From Glandiceps talaboti (taxonomy: Eukaryota; Hemichordata; Enteropneusta; Spengelidae), in contig NC_135561.1 in the NCBI RefSeq assembly GCF_964340395.1, positions 19,305,240 to 19,369,239 of the forward strand: a DNA stretch of 64,000 nucleotides, given 5' to 3'. The position numbers were made by a program, and so were the translations under genes. Of the stretch, positions 1-14,304 are shown in pieces. Positions within the stretch are counted from its first letter, which is position 1. Each line of letters begins with the position of its first letter. The notes beneath the pieces were generated by a model, which was given only the letters and a program-made list of their open reading frames with translations, made no database searches and was not told the DNA's origin.

Positions 1-149
1 TATAGCTATTGTTGTATGTTTGTTAACATTTTGTTGTAAGGTTTCTTGTTTGTTTTTTAATTTCCCCCTTTTTTCTTTTAATATTGTTGTCAGTTTTCTT
101 TGTTTGTCTGTACATCTTGCACAACAGAGATCATTTGAAGAATGAAAGA

Positions 150-153
150 CAAA

Positions 154-216
<63 letters not shown>

Positions 217-219
217 ATA
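150..219. repeat. (AAAT)n microsatellite
   Basis: About 70 bp of uninterrupted AAAT/AATA tetranucleotide. It follows a T-rich stretch and may be the tail of a decayed retroelement, but no coding part is visible. Confidence 0.9.
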
Positions 220-234
220 TGTGCTAAATAAATG

Positions 235-895
235 TGGTACAGTGGTGACCTTAAAATGTGACCTTCCCTATAGTCTGTTGAGCTAAAAAATTACCCTCCC
301 TCAATGTCCTTTCTCTAAAACATGACCCTGTTCAAATATTTCAAAACAAATTTTAAGACCGCCTGCCGGATCCCTTAGGCTTATTAGTTTGGGCTAAAGA
401 TTAGTAGTCAGAAAGTCTTAGGTTCGAAACCCACTACAGACAGGAAATTTTTCTGTCGTAAGATCCCACCACATTGATAGTTTTTAAAAGCATTCATTCT
501 TTCTCGCTATCACCACCACAGTGAGTTTGTGTTTGTATTAATTAAATCAATGCCTGTGTTTAGATCGTTGTCATTGCCATTGGTTGAGTAGAATGCCAGA
601 ACTACCAAAGACTAGATGAGCACACTACTGGCAACCTCAGGACATCTCACTCCACCATATTATCCCCAATATCTTACAACGATGTTCTCCCTTTACTACT
701 GCGAGACTCGCTCTTCTCCTCACACCATGACTAAAACTAACAGTTAATTCGCAACATTTCACTATTACCATAACAATCACATCAATTCAAATACTCTTTT
801 AAATCGACCAGCCACAGAGTCTGAAAAATACAATTATAATTCTTGCATTTCGAACCCCCACCCCTTGTATTTAATTAAGGTTTCCTAATCAGGAT
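235..895 (+). mobile_element. Degenerate copy of a TTA-flanked inverted-repeat element (family B)
   Basis: Several blocks match the copy at 47524-48141 in the same order: the 'CTTTCTCTAAAACATG' block, the 'TGTTCAAATATT' block, the 'CCACATTGATAG' block, 'CACTCCACCATATTATCCCC' and 'CTCTTCTCCTCACACCA'. The left end is lost. The right end near 860-895 (CTTGTATTTAATTAAGG) is a diverged version of the family terminus. No coding capacity is seen. It lies in the intron or flank upstream of the first visible LDLa exon. Confidence 0.65.
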
Positions 896-1277
896 GTGGG
901 AAGAACCAGACACATACACCATAATAGAACGTGTTTCGAATTATGGTAGTTTATCATTTCGAAAAGCAGTCACATTATGTGTAGCTTTATACAGGAACTT
1001 TAGCCTGCCTCACTGTTCTGTGATTTGCAGGACGAGGTCAGTGTAGTTTCCTTTCCATATCAGAAACATTGGCTTCCCTTGTATAATTTACAATAACAAA
1101 TCGACTGCTTCGTGTTCAATCTGTACGACTACATTTTGCACACTTTAATGAAAGGGTTCCATATACTACATGTAGTGCAATATCAGGTTTGATCGCAGCA
1201 GGGATATATATGGTGGCTTGTTTAATACGTGCAGTATGTTTCAACACGAGTGCAACAAACTAAAATAATCTATAACG

Positions 1278-1279
<2 letters not shown>

Positions 1280-1352
<73 letters not shown>
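1280..1352. repeat. (TG)n microsatellite
   Basis: A pure TG dinucleotide run of about 73 bp, roughly 90 bp upstream of the first visible LDLa exon. Confidence 0.95.
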
Positions 1353-1354
<2 letters not shown>

Positions 1355-1445
1355 AGACGGGTTTGTAACCTATACAAACGATATGTATTTTGTAAATAAA
1401 CACATACAGAAGACAATAATAATTAAAAGTAACTATTTCTTGTAG

Positions 1446-2745
1446 TCGAGTGTCCTGGACAATTAACAGTACCCAAATCTTACGTTTGTGATGGATATGC
1501 AGATTGTACAGATGGCAGTGATGAAATGGATTGTGGTAAGCGTTTTCATTTAGATACTAACTACAAATTTTAACATTAATTATGTACTATACGACTTTTA
1601 TCCCAATACATTCAGTCATAACATTTGTTGTATGGCATCTAGAAACATGGACACATGGATAACAAAAGGAGTACTTGTTTGTATTGTTGATGAGTAACAC
1701 AATTTTACTGTGTTTTCCTACTTCTACCATGCTTTGATAGTTTCATTACTTGTTATAACTTTAGAAATATTTTCTTCGATATGCAAAATTAACGAGGAGG
1801 AAAGCTTAAACCTACACCAGCTGACATCTTTTCATCAAATAAGCAAAGATATAGTCACTTAAAATGTGCATTAGACTATAAATATACATCGTATCTGTTA
1901 ATAAGTGGTTAATATTTGTACATGGTGTACTTGACAGTTTACACCTTGCGTCAAAGCTCGCTTTTGAATCTCTTACCATATGCTAAAACTGGACTAGTTG
2001 TAACTGGGATATCATTTTTCAATTAGTCAACCACAATAAAATTAGCGAATATACTGCTAAAATGCCAATAATTGAATAATCTACAGGACAATCAGTGATA
2101 GTCGTCATCAATAAGAAGTGTATAAAGATGTGGAAGTTTTGATTATCGTTGAAGTCGCTGATTTTTGGGTGAGGATCCAAAGATCAATTTATTTTTTATT
2201 ATCGTGTATACAGCTACACACATACGGTTACCCATAGGTGATGCAATGTGGTATTAGATGTAAGTATTAAACATTTTCAAAAAAATGTTCCAGGTGTAGA
2301 CTTACGAAATCATAAATAATAGAACACTATCATTAAATATTTAGCATAAATTATCCATAAAATTGTTTAGGATCAGCGTTTTCCCCTGTAATGCAAATAT
2401 ATTTTGTCAATAGTACTACATTTAATTCGTTATTTTGCTATCATAAAGCCTGTGACAAACCAATGCAAACTAAGTGTGCTAACGGTAGATGTATGTTTGC
2501 ATATAATATCTGTAATGGTTACAACGACTGTGGTGATTGGAGTGACGAAGATGACTGTGGTGAGTTTATGGAAAATGTTTAAAGAAAAATGTCAAACTTT
2601 TTTCTGCCTTTAGAATCAATACAAGTTGTACTGATTACGGCTATAATATCAACTTGCATACTTATGTTTTGTGATTGGTTGGTTGTGATAAAATGGTACC
2701 TCAGCAATATGTGTATGTGTGTGTATGTATGTATGTGACAGTGTT

Positions 2746-2801
<56 letters not shown>

Positions 2802-5800
2802 CGACAGTGTGTCTGTGACAGTGTACGGGTGTGTATTTCATAGAAGTTATTTCCTAACAGTCATTTTGTTGTTAATCTGAACTCTTGATGCAAAGTTAAA
2901 TGTACAACTGTTAACTAAATTCTGTTTGATGTTACAGCATTGATACCGTGTGACAATGGGGTTTTGATACCAGAGAAAGATCTGTGTAATGGGGACGATG
3001 ATTGTGGAAATAACTCAGATGAAGTGGACTGTGACAGAGGTAAGTGTGGCATTAGAGTACGTCCTTGCTCGTGATGACGTTGGTACTTTCAAAACACAAC
3101 CATGGTGTGTATTTGCATGCCACAATACTATATGTAAAATGTACCGGTACAGTTATGTAAGCACTGGCACATACAGACGCCAAAGTGTTCTAACCGTAAG
3201 ATGCAATATCACTTTTTGCGGTCTTTTTGGCACCTTGATATCAAACGCTTATTCTCTGTTATAGACTTCCTATCACTCTTGTTCTTATGAACAGTTTTCG
3301 CCATTTGGCCGTCTTTATGGGTGAGGCCCTCGTTGGCAGACATTTATGTTTGTCTTTGGAAGACATACATATAATACTCGACGAGAGGGATCAGTATCGT
3401 AAAGCGTACTTTTCTTATTGTTTGGAATACTCAGTCAGATTTATCCATTGTTATCATGAATTACACTAACCTTAAAACAGTTGTTGCTAAGGTCGTGGTT
3501 TTCAATGCTCTGTGAGTTTGGGTTCATTCTTTTGAAATCTCATCATCATATTATTTGTTGATAGTGCAGATGACTGCAAATTACATCAGTTGCTAAAGGA
3601 ATGGTGTTGTTATGCTGTCAGTTTTAGACATTGGCAGTTATTTGAGAACTGATCAATACTTGTATATAAGAAAAAAGACACAATGGCGTTTGACTGTAGC
3701 AAAAGGGGTGGTTTTGACTGATCTGAGTATTTGTCTTTAGTATTGGAATAATGCTACACTTGACTTCTCCATCACTGCTGTTCATATTTCCAAAGTTCAT
3801 ACACACAACTTGTTACATGCATTATAAATATTAATTACTGTTGTTAAGGGCTAGGTCCTAATTACTTTTTTCAATCGTCTGATGTTCGCTGAGAAAGCGT
3901 GAAACTTCGAGTAACAACTTATAACAGCTGTATTCTTTTTTTATTAATATACATATTAACGTATTTCCAATATTACTGGTAAACACTTACTACATTATCG
4001 GGCTGATATATTATCAATTGGTTATTCTGTGATCGGTTATAACAGAACAGATGTTTTCAAAATTGCTTTTAAGTAAGAAACATTTTCATATGTCAAAAAG
4101 AGGACGGTGTCCACGACATTCATACGATTTGTTATTTTTCCACATAGAAAGTACTCAATTTACATTTTTGTATATGTTTCTTTTAGAAAATATACCATGT
4201 CAGGATACCTTCACAGCACGATGCAATAGTGGAGAATGCATTCATTTGTTTGACTTCTGTGATAATCACAATGACTGTCCTGATCAAAGTGATGAAGAAA
4301 ACTGCCGTGAGTGCATATATTGTGTTTTTAATTTATATTTCAAAGTTTAACATTCTATTTTCCTGCTAAAGCCATGATAAAGCGCACAGTCGTCCTGGTC
4401 ACCTGTGCATGCCAGGGGATCCCACTCCAAGGAATGTTTACAAAGCGGTAATGGACAGAAAGATGAGCAAATCGGTAGAAGAGAATGGATAAAACTAAGA
4501 TATACCATGGAATTACGCATGGTGCTTGAAAAACGTGAAACTATTAAATTGTAGTGTCAAACTCTTGCTTTTAAGTACCCCAAACGTATGTGCAACAGAA
4601 TAGGCACAGTAAACAACATATTTTAACAGCTTGGGCGTTTGGCATTCATTATATATGGTATATGAAAGTAGGTTTATATGTCGACAAATGGCATCGGTAT
4701 TCGCCAAATATGGGCTAATTTTCACCAATATTGAGTTAATCCTCAAAACATCAACTGTCAAGAACACATTTACTATGTACTTGTGGGTCTAATGAACAGA
4801 GATGACTTATGAGAAAAAATTCATTTGTACTTAGTAATATAACCATAGTGAACAGCATATAGGACAGATAATTACCTGTTGTTGTCCATAGATGCCTCCA
4901 AATTGATGTTTTTGATATGAACTATGCCACTTTATCAGCGACATTTAGTGAATTGTAAAGACGTGTTAAACTAGTGCTTGTATAACAAAGTGACAGGACT
5001 GGCTTAGATATGTTTTGATGATCACATTTAGCTTTTTTTCTGATTAAAGCTTGTGAACTTGATTGTGGTGATGGATCATGTGTACGTTCTTGGTACCGTT
5101 GTGATGGCTACCGTCATTGTGAAAATGGAGCTGATGAATTGGACTGTCGTAAGTGATTATTCATCTAACCAGCTGTACACTGTAATTATAACTTTGAATA
5201 TTTGCTTGATAGTAAAGTTAGATGCCATAGACATATATGCTTACTATAACTGTATTCAGTTTACTCAGCTGAAAATAAAATGATGGTACCAGCTCCAAAA
5301 TGAACTCACTTTCACTAGCAAATTCAGAAGAACTACATGAATTGAAGCCAGATTAAATATGTCGATAACAGGCCACCGTGTGATGTATTTCAGTGAACAG
5401 GGCAGTTTCAAAACAATCAATATGTTTGTAACCTTGCTCAATGACACTGTACATCATCAACGACCATATCTTACAAGTAACATCTCTACATTCCTTTCCA
5501 TTGATATCTTACTAGCTTGTGAGGAACCAAGGGTTGATTGTGGTGATGGCTATTGCGTTAATGAATATTCTCGTTGCAATGGTTACAAAGATTGTGAAAG
5601 TGGGACCGACGAAATGAACTGTCGTAAGTTAATGGTCTTCTTTTCATTAATTCTTACGAACTTTGTAAATATTATTGAGCATGAAAACTCAAAGGTAATA
5701 ATTAACCAGATGTCTTGGTATTGACTTTGTTTAGAGGAGATAATCCAATTGATTTCTTTGGGAATAACTATAGCAGTAAATTATTTGATATGGAAATAAC

Positions 5801-8800
5801 GCCATAATTACAAGTGAACTATTAATTTTGAATTCTTAAACGATATACGATATATATGTTACACATTTATTTGGACAATTTCTTTGAATGTCTAGCTTGT
5901 AATGAAGAAGACGGGAAATTCATATGTGACAATGGCATTTGTATCGATGATTATTATAAGTGTGATGTCGAAGATAATTGTGGTGATATGAGCGATGAAA
6001 ACACATGTGGTAAGTAAATTTAGTACATTTTCGCATGTCAATTGATAAGCCCTACATTAGAATTTCAAAACGCATTTCAATTAACATAGAGTAAGTCGAA
6101 TAAATACGAATCTTTGATGTTAGCTTTGTTCAAAATTAGTCAAACCTATTCTCCGTTAAAATCAAGAACAATTACCTTCAATATTAACTATAAAAAATAT
6201 TGAGGTCAGAAGTCACAATAATTTAGCTATTAAGCCAGTGAGGCCGCAAAATTATTGATTACACACTGTTTGAAACAAGCCACTGAATCCCAAAACTCCC
6301 TTTCTCTTTTCTAAACGACCAGAAGAAACATTTCAAATGGCCAGTTTTGAAAGATTTGTGAACTTTGATTTTCTAGGTGCATTGTGGAATATAAAGCCGT
6401 ATTTTTATACCTCTTCTGTAATATTTGCATGCATACATTAAGAAACGAACTTAGGGTGTTTTTGTTTTCACCACCATAGATCATTTTGTTTGTGACAATG
6501 GGCAGCTAACCTATGGTAGCAATCGCTGCGATGGTGGCAATGATTGCAATGACGGAAGCGATGAGAAGGACTGCCGTAAGTAATGTTTTAAAATTAACCT
6601 CACTAGTATTTATTACAATACAAATTAGTTCTGTCACGATTGATGCAAAACGACCCCTGGATCAAGTAAAATCTTATCAACATTACTGCATTTTGCCGTC
6701 TGACAAGACAGAATTTGGAGTAAAATTGCTACATTTTAATGCATTGACAGGTTCTACTTTCACAATGTACATAACGTAGAGACGATCCGTTAAGAAATGT
6801 CAGCTTAAGATTAGAAAATGTAACAATGTTGCTAAGATTCTTTTCATTACTAAACAGTAAAATAAAGTTGTGTTGATGAGACATTTTATCGAGTCAGGCA
6901 ACTTTCGTGAAGTCAACCTGTTTTTTAGAAACCTATAAAGGGTCACACTTAACTCGGAGAGTGATTATATACTGCAAACGTGTGTGCACTATCATAGTTC
7001 CCAAAATTGAGCATATGTACAGCAAATTTTTTGTATGAGGTGGGGTTGTCAAGTGTGGTCTCTATAAGTGTATGTATATGTGTGTCATGTGAACTTAAAA
7101 ACTACATAGCAGGCGAAGTGTGTTCTGATAACGCAGAAGGCAAAGCAAACACATTATTGAATATGGTTTCATTTGATTTTACTTGATTAGATATTTTTGA
7201 GGTTAAATTAAACTTATTCTTCCGTACTTCTACTTTTCCTGGCTAGTCCTTATTCCTAATTATTATTCTCTCTTCGTTAACTGTCGTTAAACGTTTTCTA
7301 TTCATACCTGTATCTACTTGAAAACATGTCTCAACTTATAACTACTAATGTCTCAGTTACAGTAATCCTTTTCCTTCCGTCGGAACTTTTGGAAGATAAT
7401 CACACCAAATAAGACACAATAGTATACTGGTTAGAGATGAAGTCAGTTTTATTCAAATCAAAATCTCCTGTAACATGCTTGAGGGCCCTGTCGATTTATA
7501 TTGAACAGGACCAGATGAACCCATTAAATAATCAAGCTAATTTTCAACATACAATTTCGAATATAACTATTAAAAACGGGACTATTTTCTCGAATAATGT
7601 GTGATTGCGGTTAGGGATTACTAAACACTTGTTATAAACAGCCCTGTCCGCCTCTTGCTATTGAAATTAGGTAACCCCCCCCCCCTATACTTGCACACAC
7701 CTTGTATTCTTGTACAAATATTATATAACATATGTACAGCAACCATTCTCCTTGCACCCTATTTCAAACTCTTAATTATTCACAACCTGTGAAGTGTTTC
7801 AAAATTTGTCTCTATGAAATGGAACTGGTTATTTGTAATTTGGTTCAATATTGCAGCATGCGATCGTTATGAATTTGAATGTGGTGATGGAACCTGTATT
7901 GGTAGTTACTATCGTTGTGACGGTAGTAATGACTGTGAAGATGGCTCGGATGAAGACACAAACTTATGTGGTGAGTTTGAGGAAAATAGAAGTACCTTGT
8001 AATACATATTTCACAGGTGAATTGAATTGGAAGCAATTCTCAGTTCTTTAAATTCATACAGTTGTTTCTGAGTTAATATTTCGTTTTCTTAAAATACTCG
8101 CTTTACTATATTGATTCACCATCACCACCACCATCATCATCACCACCACCACCACCAGCAACAGCAACAATAATATTTCAACACAATTAGCAATTATTTA
8201 TCATGCTTTGAGGGCACAGAAAGGACGTTTACACGACCTCTCTTAAGTAGATTTATTACAATCGGTAAACATTGTTCACAAGAGGCCAGTTGTACATTGG
8301 GTCAAAGCATTAGAATTAAGATATTTCTTGAAACAGTTGTCTCAAGATAGTTAGTAATACCTAAACCTAAGAAATGCAGTCATGTCGAACATGTATAGTG
8401 ATCTTTAAGCAAAAATTAGATACATGACAAGTAAAAAACTTAGATATGTACAAGACTCAATATTGTCACGCATTTTCTTGCAGAGTTTAATTGCATGAAA
8501 GCTGTAAAAAGCTAGCGTTTTATAAAATAAATACCATGAGATGTCACTGAACCAATGAATTTATGTTCACTAGGTGGCTCAAAATAAAATCTTGGAATAT
8601 TGTTTGCTCTGAAGTGTTCAAGAAAAGAGCAACTAGAAAATGTCCGTTTTCCACCTAAGCTAAGTCACACAGCAAGCAAAGCATACTCTCAACGTTGTTC
8701 TTTCTATACGAAAGATAATGTGAAGCGCGACGAAAAGATGCTAAACAGTAACAAATGAATAGGTATTTTCAAAACGTACAGCATTTCGGTTTATACAGTA

Positions 8801-11800
8801 TGTCGATAGCTTATCCACCGAGAAAACCTCACTATGCCAAGTTTAGCGACGTTCAATCAGCTTCAATCGTCTTTCCATTAACGATATGATTGTGTTTACC
8901 CGTTTCCTTTGTTACTAGCTGGCTTTACATGTGATAATGGTGAAAGCGTCTATTGGGCTTTTGAATGTGATGGTTACTTCAATTGTGATGATCATTCAGA
9001 CGAAATATATTGCGGTTAGTGATTAAAGAGCGAAAATAACTTTGTATTCCTATGCCGTTATAGAAATCGATGGTTTTGTATTTATATATTCTTTGATCCT
9101 ATCTAAGCTATTGGAAATATTAATGTGGAATAATACATGTCCCTTTGGGTGAAGTGAGTAATGATCCAGAAAACCCTTTTCATATGATTCTATATACGTT
9201 GTATTTATTATCATGAATATTATTGCTTGACTTATCATATTTTGTCAGATTGCGATGAATATCAATTCAAATGTGATAGTGGTCTTTGTACTTCGAAGTA
9301 CAACAGGTGTGATCAGAGGGACGATTGTGGTGATAATAGTGATGAACAGGACTGTGGTAAGAAAATGAAGTTTACTGTTAGTGCAGTGATAAAATATTTC
9401 AAAGTGGTAATATGGATAAAAAAGTTGGTATCTATTGTAATACAGACAGACATTCGCTATGTCAGTTCCGTTGCATGTGTCCATCTGTTCTCTATTTCAG
9501 TGTTCATGATTACTTATATATACTTTCATTTATTTGAATATACTTTCAGTGTCTATCTCTTCCCCATATTGGCGTTTGTGATTCCTTGTGTCTACAAAGT
9601 TTGTTTACAGATCATTTCCTGTTCTTACCATAACAAACATTTAAAAACAATTGTTTGAATGTTGTAATTAGACTTGGTCTATCAAGTACAAATATATCTT
9701 AAACAAATACATATTTCTCGTCAACAATGCCAATTTAACTTATTTTCCAGAGAACTTTTCAGTTCACTTTTCAGTAGACCATAAATTATGATATAATATT
9801 ACACTATGCAGATTACCACGTGTAGAAGACATGTGATATTAGTATATCCTAATGAGTGTAATAAACAAAAAAAATGAAGAAATGAAAAGATTTCATCTGA
9901 ATTAATAGAGATTTAATTATTGTACTGATGTAGCAACTATAGATTACATTAACATTTCAACTGTAATGTGGGAAGTTTTAATTTCTATGCATTCAGTATC
10001 TCTCTTAGTACACACCAAATCTATACAATCTTAACATTATCATATTCATAGAATGGTATGTCTGTGATGATGGCGAGATATTGAGTCCAGGGGATCATTC
10101 TTGTAATGGATATTTTAATTGTGGAGACCACAGTGATGAAGTCGGTTGTCGTAAGTATTCCTATCTCCTACGGTATGATAATGCTGTACACGATGTAAAA
10201 TAAATAACAATACCATTAAGGATTTTAGTCGTGCTTACAATTCACACTGGTTTCAAGTATGAAAAATTGAAAAACATTACATTCTTGCAAAAATAACATT
10301 CAGCTAGGGCCGTTTTGTTTCATTTTTGCAACAATGCACAAACCTTATACTCAAAATTTTGGTTTTTCACTCTGCTCAGAATTTATATCTTTCTCCATTG
10401 AACCCTCCCAATATCATACATGTTGACAAGTAACCTCTATGCCGCCATTCCATCACCATTTGAATTCACTTTACTGAAGATAGACATTCTTACAACTTGC
10501 TTTAACATGATATTCTGCAGTTAATGTATTTGATTTCCTGTGTTATCCATTAATCTTCCTTGTTGTAATTAATTGATGATTTTACTCCCTTTCTTACACG
10601 TACCAGCATGTGACGCAACTGATAGACAATGGCGATGTGACAATGGACTATGTATATATGATTACCAAAAATGTAGCGGTTACGATGATTGTGGTGATAA
10701 TTCAGATGAAAGGGACTGTGGTGAGAAAATCTATGCAGTCAATTTAATTATTGATAACAAAAATGTAACACATTCGAATAAATCAGACGAACCCTTTCCC
10801 GTGTATTTCCCTGGGTAATATATAAGTTTCTATACTTGCATAACAAAAAACGTAGATGTTACTTTCCGCCGTTTTGTCGTGGATGTAACTATTCTAAACA
10901 ATGACAAGATAGTCGTGTATATTTAGGAATGAAATAATGAAACAAATACCTGACAAAATGTTTGATGAAGATGACACTTTTTAGAAAATTATTTTACCAT
11001 ATATCAGCAAGTAACAAGTGAAATTCTCCTTGTTCAGAGCATGAATGACAACAACTTTTTGTAACCTGTATTTATTTTATTTTTTTTAGAGAAATACACC
11101 TGTAAAGATGGAGAGGAAGTCCTTATTTCTTCAGAAAAAGTAGGGGGGATAGAATGTGACGGTAATAGAGATTGCACGGACATGAGTGATGAACTGAACT
11201 GTGGTAGGATATTTTTAGATTCGTACTTTCAGCTACGCTTTTATATTTTACATGGTACACTCACAACATATGTCTGAATATCAAATAATTGATATACGTT
11301 CCTAACGTTTCTAAATGATCTGAAATAGATGTTTTAATATTGTTTTATATAATCTCATTCTCGAATTTAACTTCGTATAGCAGTGTTTTCTTAAGTCACG
11401 ACGCATGAGTGACTTCAGTCCTAAATTCTCGGAAGTTGGTAACGCCCTCCATCACGATTCATCGAGATGGTTGTAATGTCCAAATATGAATAGTTTCCTT
11501 AATCTCTCTAAGTCTCCTAAACCAATCCTGAACGTTTGTACAGATCGGTTTTCATCATACAATCTCATTCTCATTATTTACAATTATCACATAATAAAGC
11601 ACGAATTTACATATGTAACAAATACATACATACATACATACATACATACATACATACATACATACATACAGACTATCACCAGAGCAATTGTAATCAATTC
11701 TCAAGATATATTTGTTTCACACCTATCTTTCTTATCATATCACTTTGGCATACCTTCCTTATTTTATAGTTTGTTTTGCAAAAAATGAATAACAAACACG

Positions 11801-14304
11801 AACTTGGTCTGTTTTGTTGATAAACGTAAGCTAATCAAAAATAACCTATTTCTCATTACATTTTAACAAAGGTCTGCATGATATGTATTTGTTTAATTTT
11901 TCCGTTTTCCTGTACGTGTGATATTACGTCACTTTTTTATTATAGAATGTCGAGCCTACCAATTTCCATGTGCCAACACCAGATGTGTTGAACGTTATGA
12001 ACGTTGTAATGGTTATGATGGTTGTGGAGACATGTCTGATGAGGCTGATTGTGGTACGTTCATATTTGTTTTAAACTTCTCAAGGATTTGACATTTCCAT
12101 TCTTGTACGTTTCAAACACATGGAAGGACTTGTTTTCATTAGAAACTGCTCAGTTTCCTCGGCCAACGGGGGTTAATGGCTTGATAGGGACTCACCTTAC
12201 TTTTCTCGGCAATTTTATCACAAATGTCGGTTTATTACAAATTTTGGCAATTATTAAAATGTCAGTTGTACACTGCTCCCACCCATCTAGAAAATTACCA
12301 GTAACTTATGAAGCATGCCAATCTACTTTATGTGAAATTATAGGGGTAAAAAGCTATGGTGTGCTTTTATCGATTTCACCAAACCATTTGATTATATAGT
12401 AAGGAATAATTTATGGTATAAGTTACTAAAGATCGGAGTTCGTGGAAGAATGTTAAATATAATCATGTCTATGTACAATGAAGCAAAATCACATGTTCAG
12501 TATTCAGTATTCAGACTGGAGTGAGACAAGGTGTCTCCATTTCTTTTTTCTATTTTTATAAATGATATTGAGGAAGAGTTTTTTATCAGGGGCGCTGAAG
12601 GCATTGTCATCAACCATTTCAGGATTTTTATGTTACTCTATGTAGACAACATTGTTATTTTTGCTGGGACACAATTAGGCATTCAGAAAGGGCTTGATAT
12701 TTTGTATGATTACTGTCATCGTTGACGTTTGAAAGTTAACATATCCAAATAAAAAATTTTGATTTTTAGAAGAGGGGGATCCTTAAATAGAAATGTGTTT
12801 TTTTAAATAATGGATACGAAGAATTGACTATTGTAAACTAAACAAATTTACTTATTTAGGGTTAGTATTCACCCCAGGAGGTTCTTTTGAGATGGCACAA
12901 AGAACATTGGCGGGTCAAGCACAGAAAGCAGTTTTTTCAACTGAACACATATCTTTATAAGTTTGAAAATCTCGAGGAACGTTTTATATTTATTTGACAC
13001 TTGACCACTAAATTATGGGGCTGAGATATGGGGCTTTGTTCATGCTGACGCTATTGAGAGAGTTCATCTGTCATTCTGTAAAAAGCTTCTTGGCGTTAAG
13101 CAGAGTACACAAAATGATTTCATCTATGGTGAACTTGGTAGAGTCCCATATCGAATAGTTCGCTTTTATATGATTGTAAAATTTTGGTTGAAAATAATAT
13201 GCTGTAAGCCAAGCAAATATATAAGGAGAATTTATGATGTTTTATTGACTGATCAGCAACAACATCCCAGATGTAACAGTTGGGTGTCGTCAGTAAAAAA
13301 TCTTTTAGCTGAGTTGGGAGTGACGTATGCATGGATGCAACAGGAGGTGGGGGATGAGTTTAAATTCTTGGCTTTAATTAAGCAGCGACTATCTGACAAC
13401 TATATACAAACTTGGAACAGCAGATTGAATGATTCATCCAGAGCAAGACTATATAGACATTTTGATACTTTTAATTTCAAACCATATTTAGGCATTGTGT
13501 CTATTACAAAATTTAGACATGCTATCAATAGATTAAGAGTTTCGTCACACCCACTCCAAATCGAGGCTGGCCGTTGGACCAGGCCGAGAAACTCACCTGT
13601 GGATAGGGTGTGCAGCAACTGTGGGGTTATTGAAGATGAGTTTCATTTCGTTTTAGTGTGTACAAAATTTGGTCTGCTCAGGGATAGGTACATACCTCGA
13701 TAATACTGGACTCGCCCAAATATGTTCAAATTTATCGATCTGGTGTCCCCCGACAAAACTTCCATTGTACGACGACTAAGCCTTTATATTTACAAGGCAT
13801 TCATGATTAGGCGCATAATGGCCAATAATTGCCACTGGTGGCATGTTAACATGTTAACATATAATCACAAATTTGTATCTTCTCCACTAAGTTATGTAAC
13901 CAATGTATAGTTATTGTCTATTTATTCTTGACTTGAAAGCTCATGGGTCAGTTGACCTGATGCAATAAACCTATGTATAATAATACTGTGTTTCCATACA
14001 CATTCAATTGTACATGTATGACCATACGACTTCTCTAAATGACGCTTGTTGTCACCCATATAAGTCATCAATCAATCAAGTTAATTTAAAATTACCAACC
14101 TATCCAATTTTAATAAAATTTCATAATCTTAAATTGTGTTCAATATGACATTAATAATGGATGGTTTTTTCCATACGTTTCTCTGTAGTTTGTTCGGAGG
14201 CACAGTTCAAATGTGACAACGACAAGTGTACAACAGCCAGCTATGTTTGCGATGGTTATGATGACTGCGGTGATAATTCTGATGAACAGAATTGTCAAGA
14301 TTAG
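1446..14304 (+). CDS. LDL-receptor class A repeat protein, 3' part of gene, 16 exons
   Basis: Spliced CDS with exons 1446-1535, 2449-2559, 2938-3039, 4187-4306, 5050-5148, 5516-5623, 5896-6009, 6480-6575, 7857-7970, 8919-9014, 9249-9356, 10052-10150, 10607-10720, 11090-11203, 11946-12053 and 14189-14304 (stop TAG 14302-14304). Each exon has an AG acceptor, a GTAAGT/GTGAGT-like donor and phase 1-1, and encodes exactly one LDLa module ending in the calcium-binding D-x-SDE-x-x-C signature. About 569 residues are visible; the 5' end is outside the window. Ten modules have six cysteines. Six (exons 1, 3, 8, 10, 12, 14) have only four, lacking the first and third. No transmembrane segment or other domain is seen, so it is probably secreted or the ectodomain end of a larger protein. 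LDLa modules usually bind lipoprotein or other ligands through calcium-organised acidic loops; the ligand here is unknown. The gene ends with an ordinary stop and is not joined to the GPCR downstream. Confidence 0.9.
2746..2794. repeat. (TG)n microsatellite
   Basis: Intronic TG run with interrupted GTATG flanks, between LDLa exons 2 and 3. Confidence 0.9.
11622..11671. repeat. (CATA)n microsatellite
   Basis: About 12 CATA units in the intron between LDLa exons 14 and 15. The open frames across it (Tyr-Ile-His-Thr repeats) are an artefact of the repeat. Confidence 0.9.
12349..13985 (+). mobile_element. 5'-truncated, decayed non-LTR retrotransposon (LINE) reverse transcriptase
   Basis: The + strand reads as a LINE-type reverse transcriptase broken by stops and frameshifts. 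Near 12351-12420 an 'FIDF.K.FDY..RN.LW' block is seen, near 12510-12580 '[14 protein letters not shown]', then '[12 protein letters not shown]' at the catalytic position where active enzymes have YADD. A C-terminal region at 13170-13703 ends in a Cys-x2-Cys ... His ... Cys stretch (CSNCG, then EFHFVLVC). The copy sits in the last intron of the LDLa gene in sense orientation, is truncated at its 5' side and ends near an A-rich AATAAACC stretch around 13965. It cannot encode active protein. The exact clade (CR1/L2/RTE-like) is not resolved. Confidence 0.8.
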
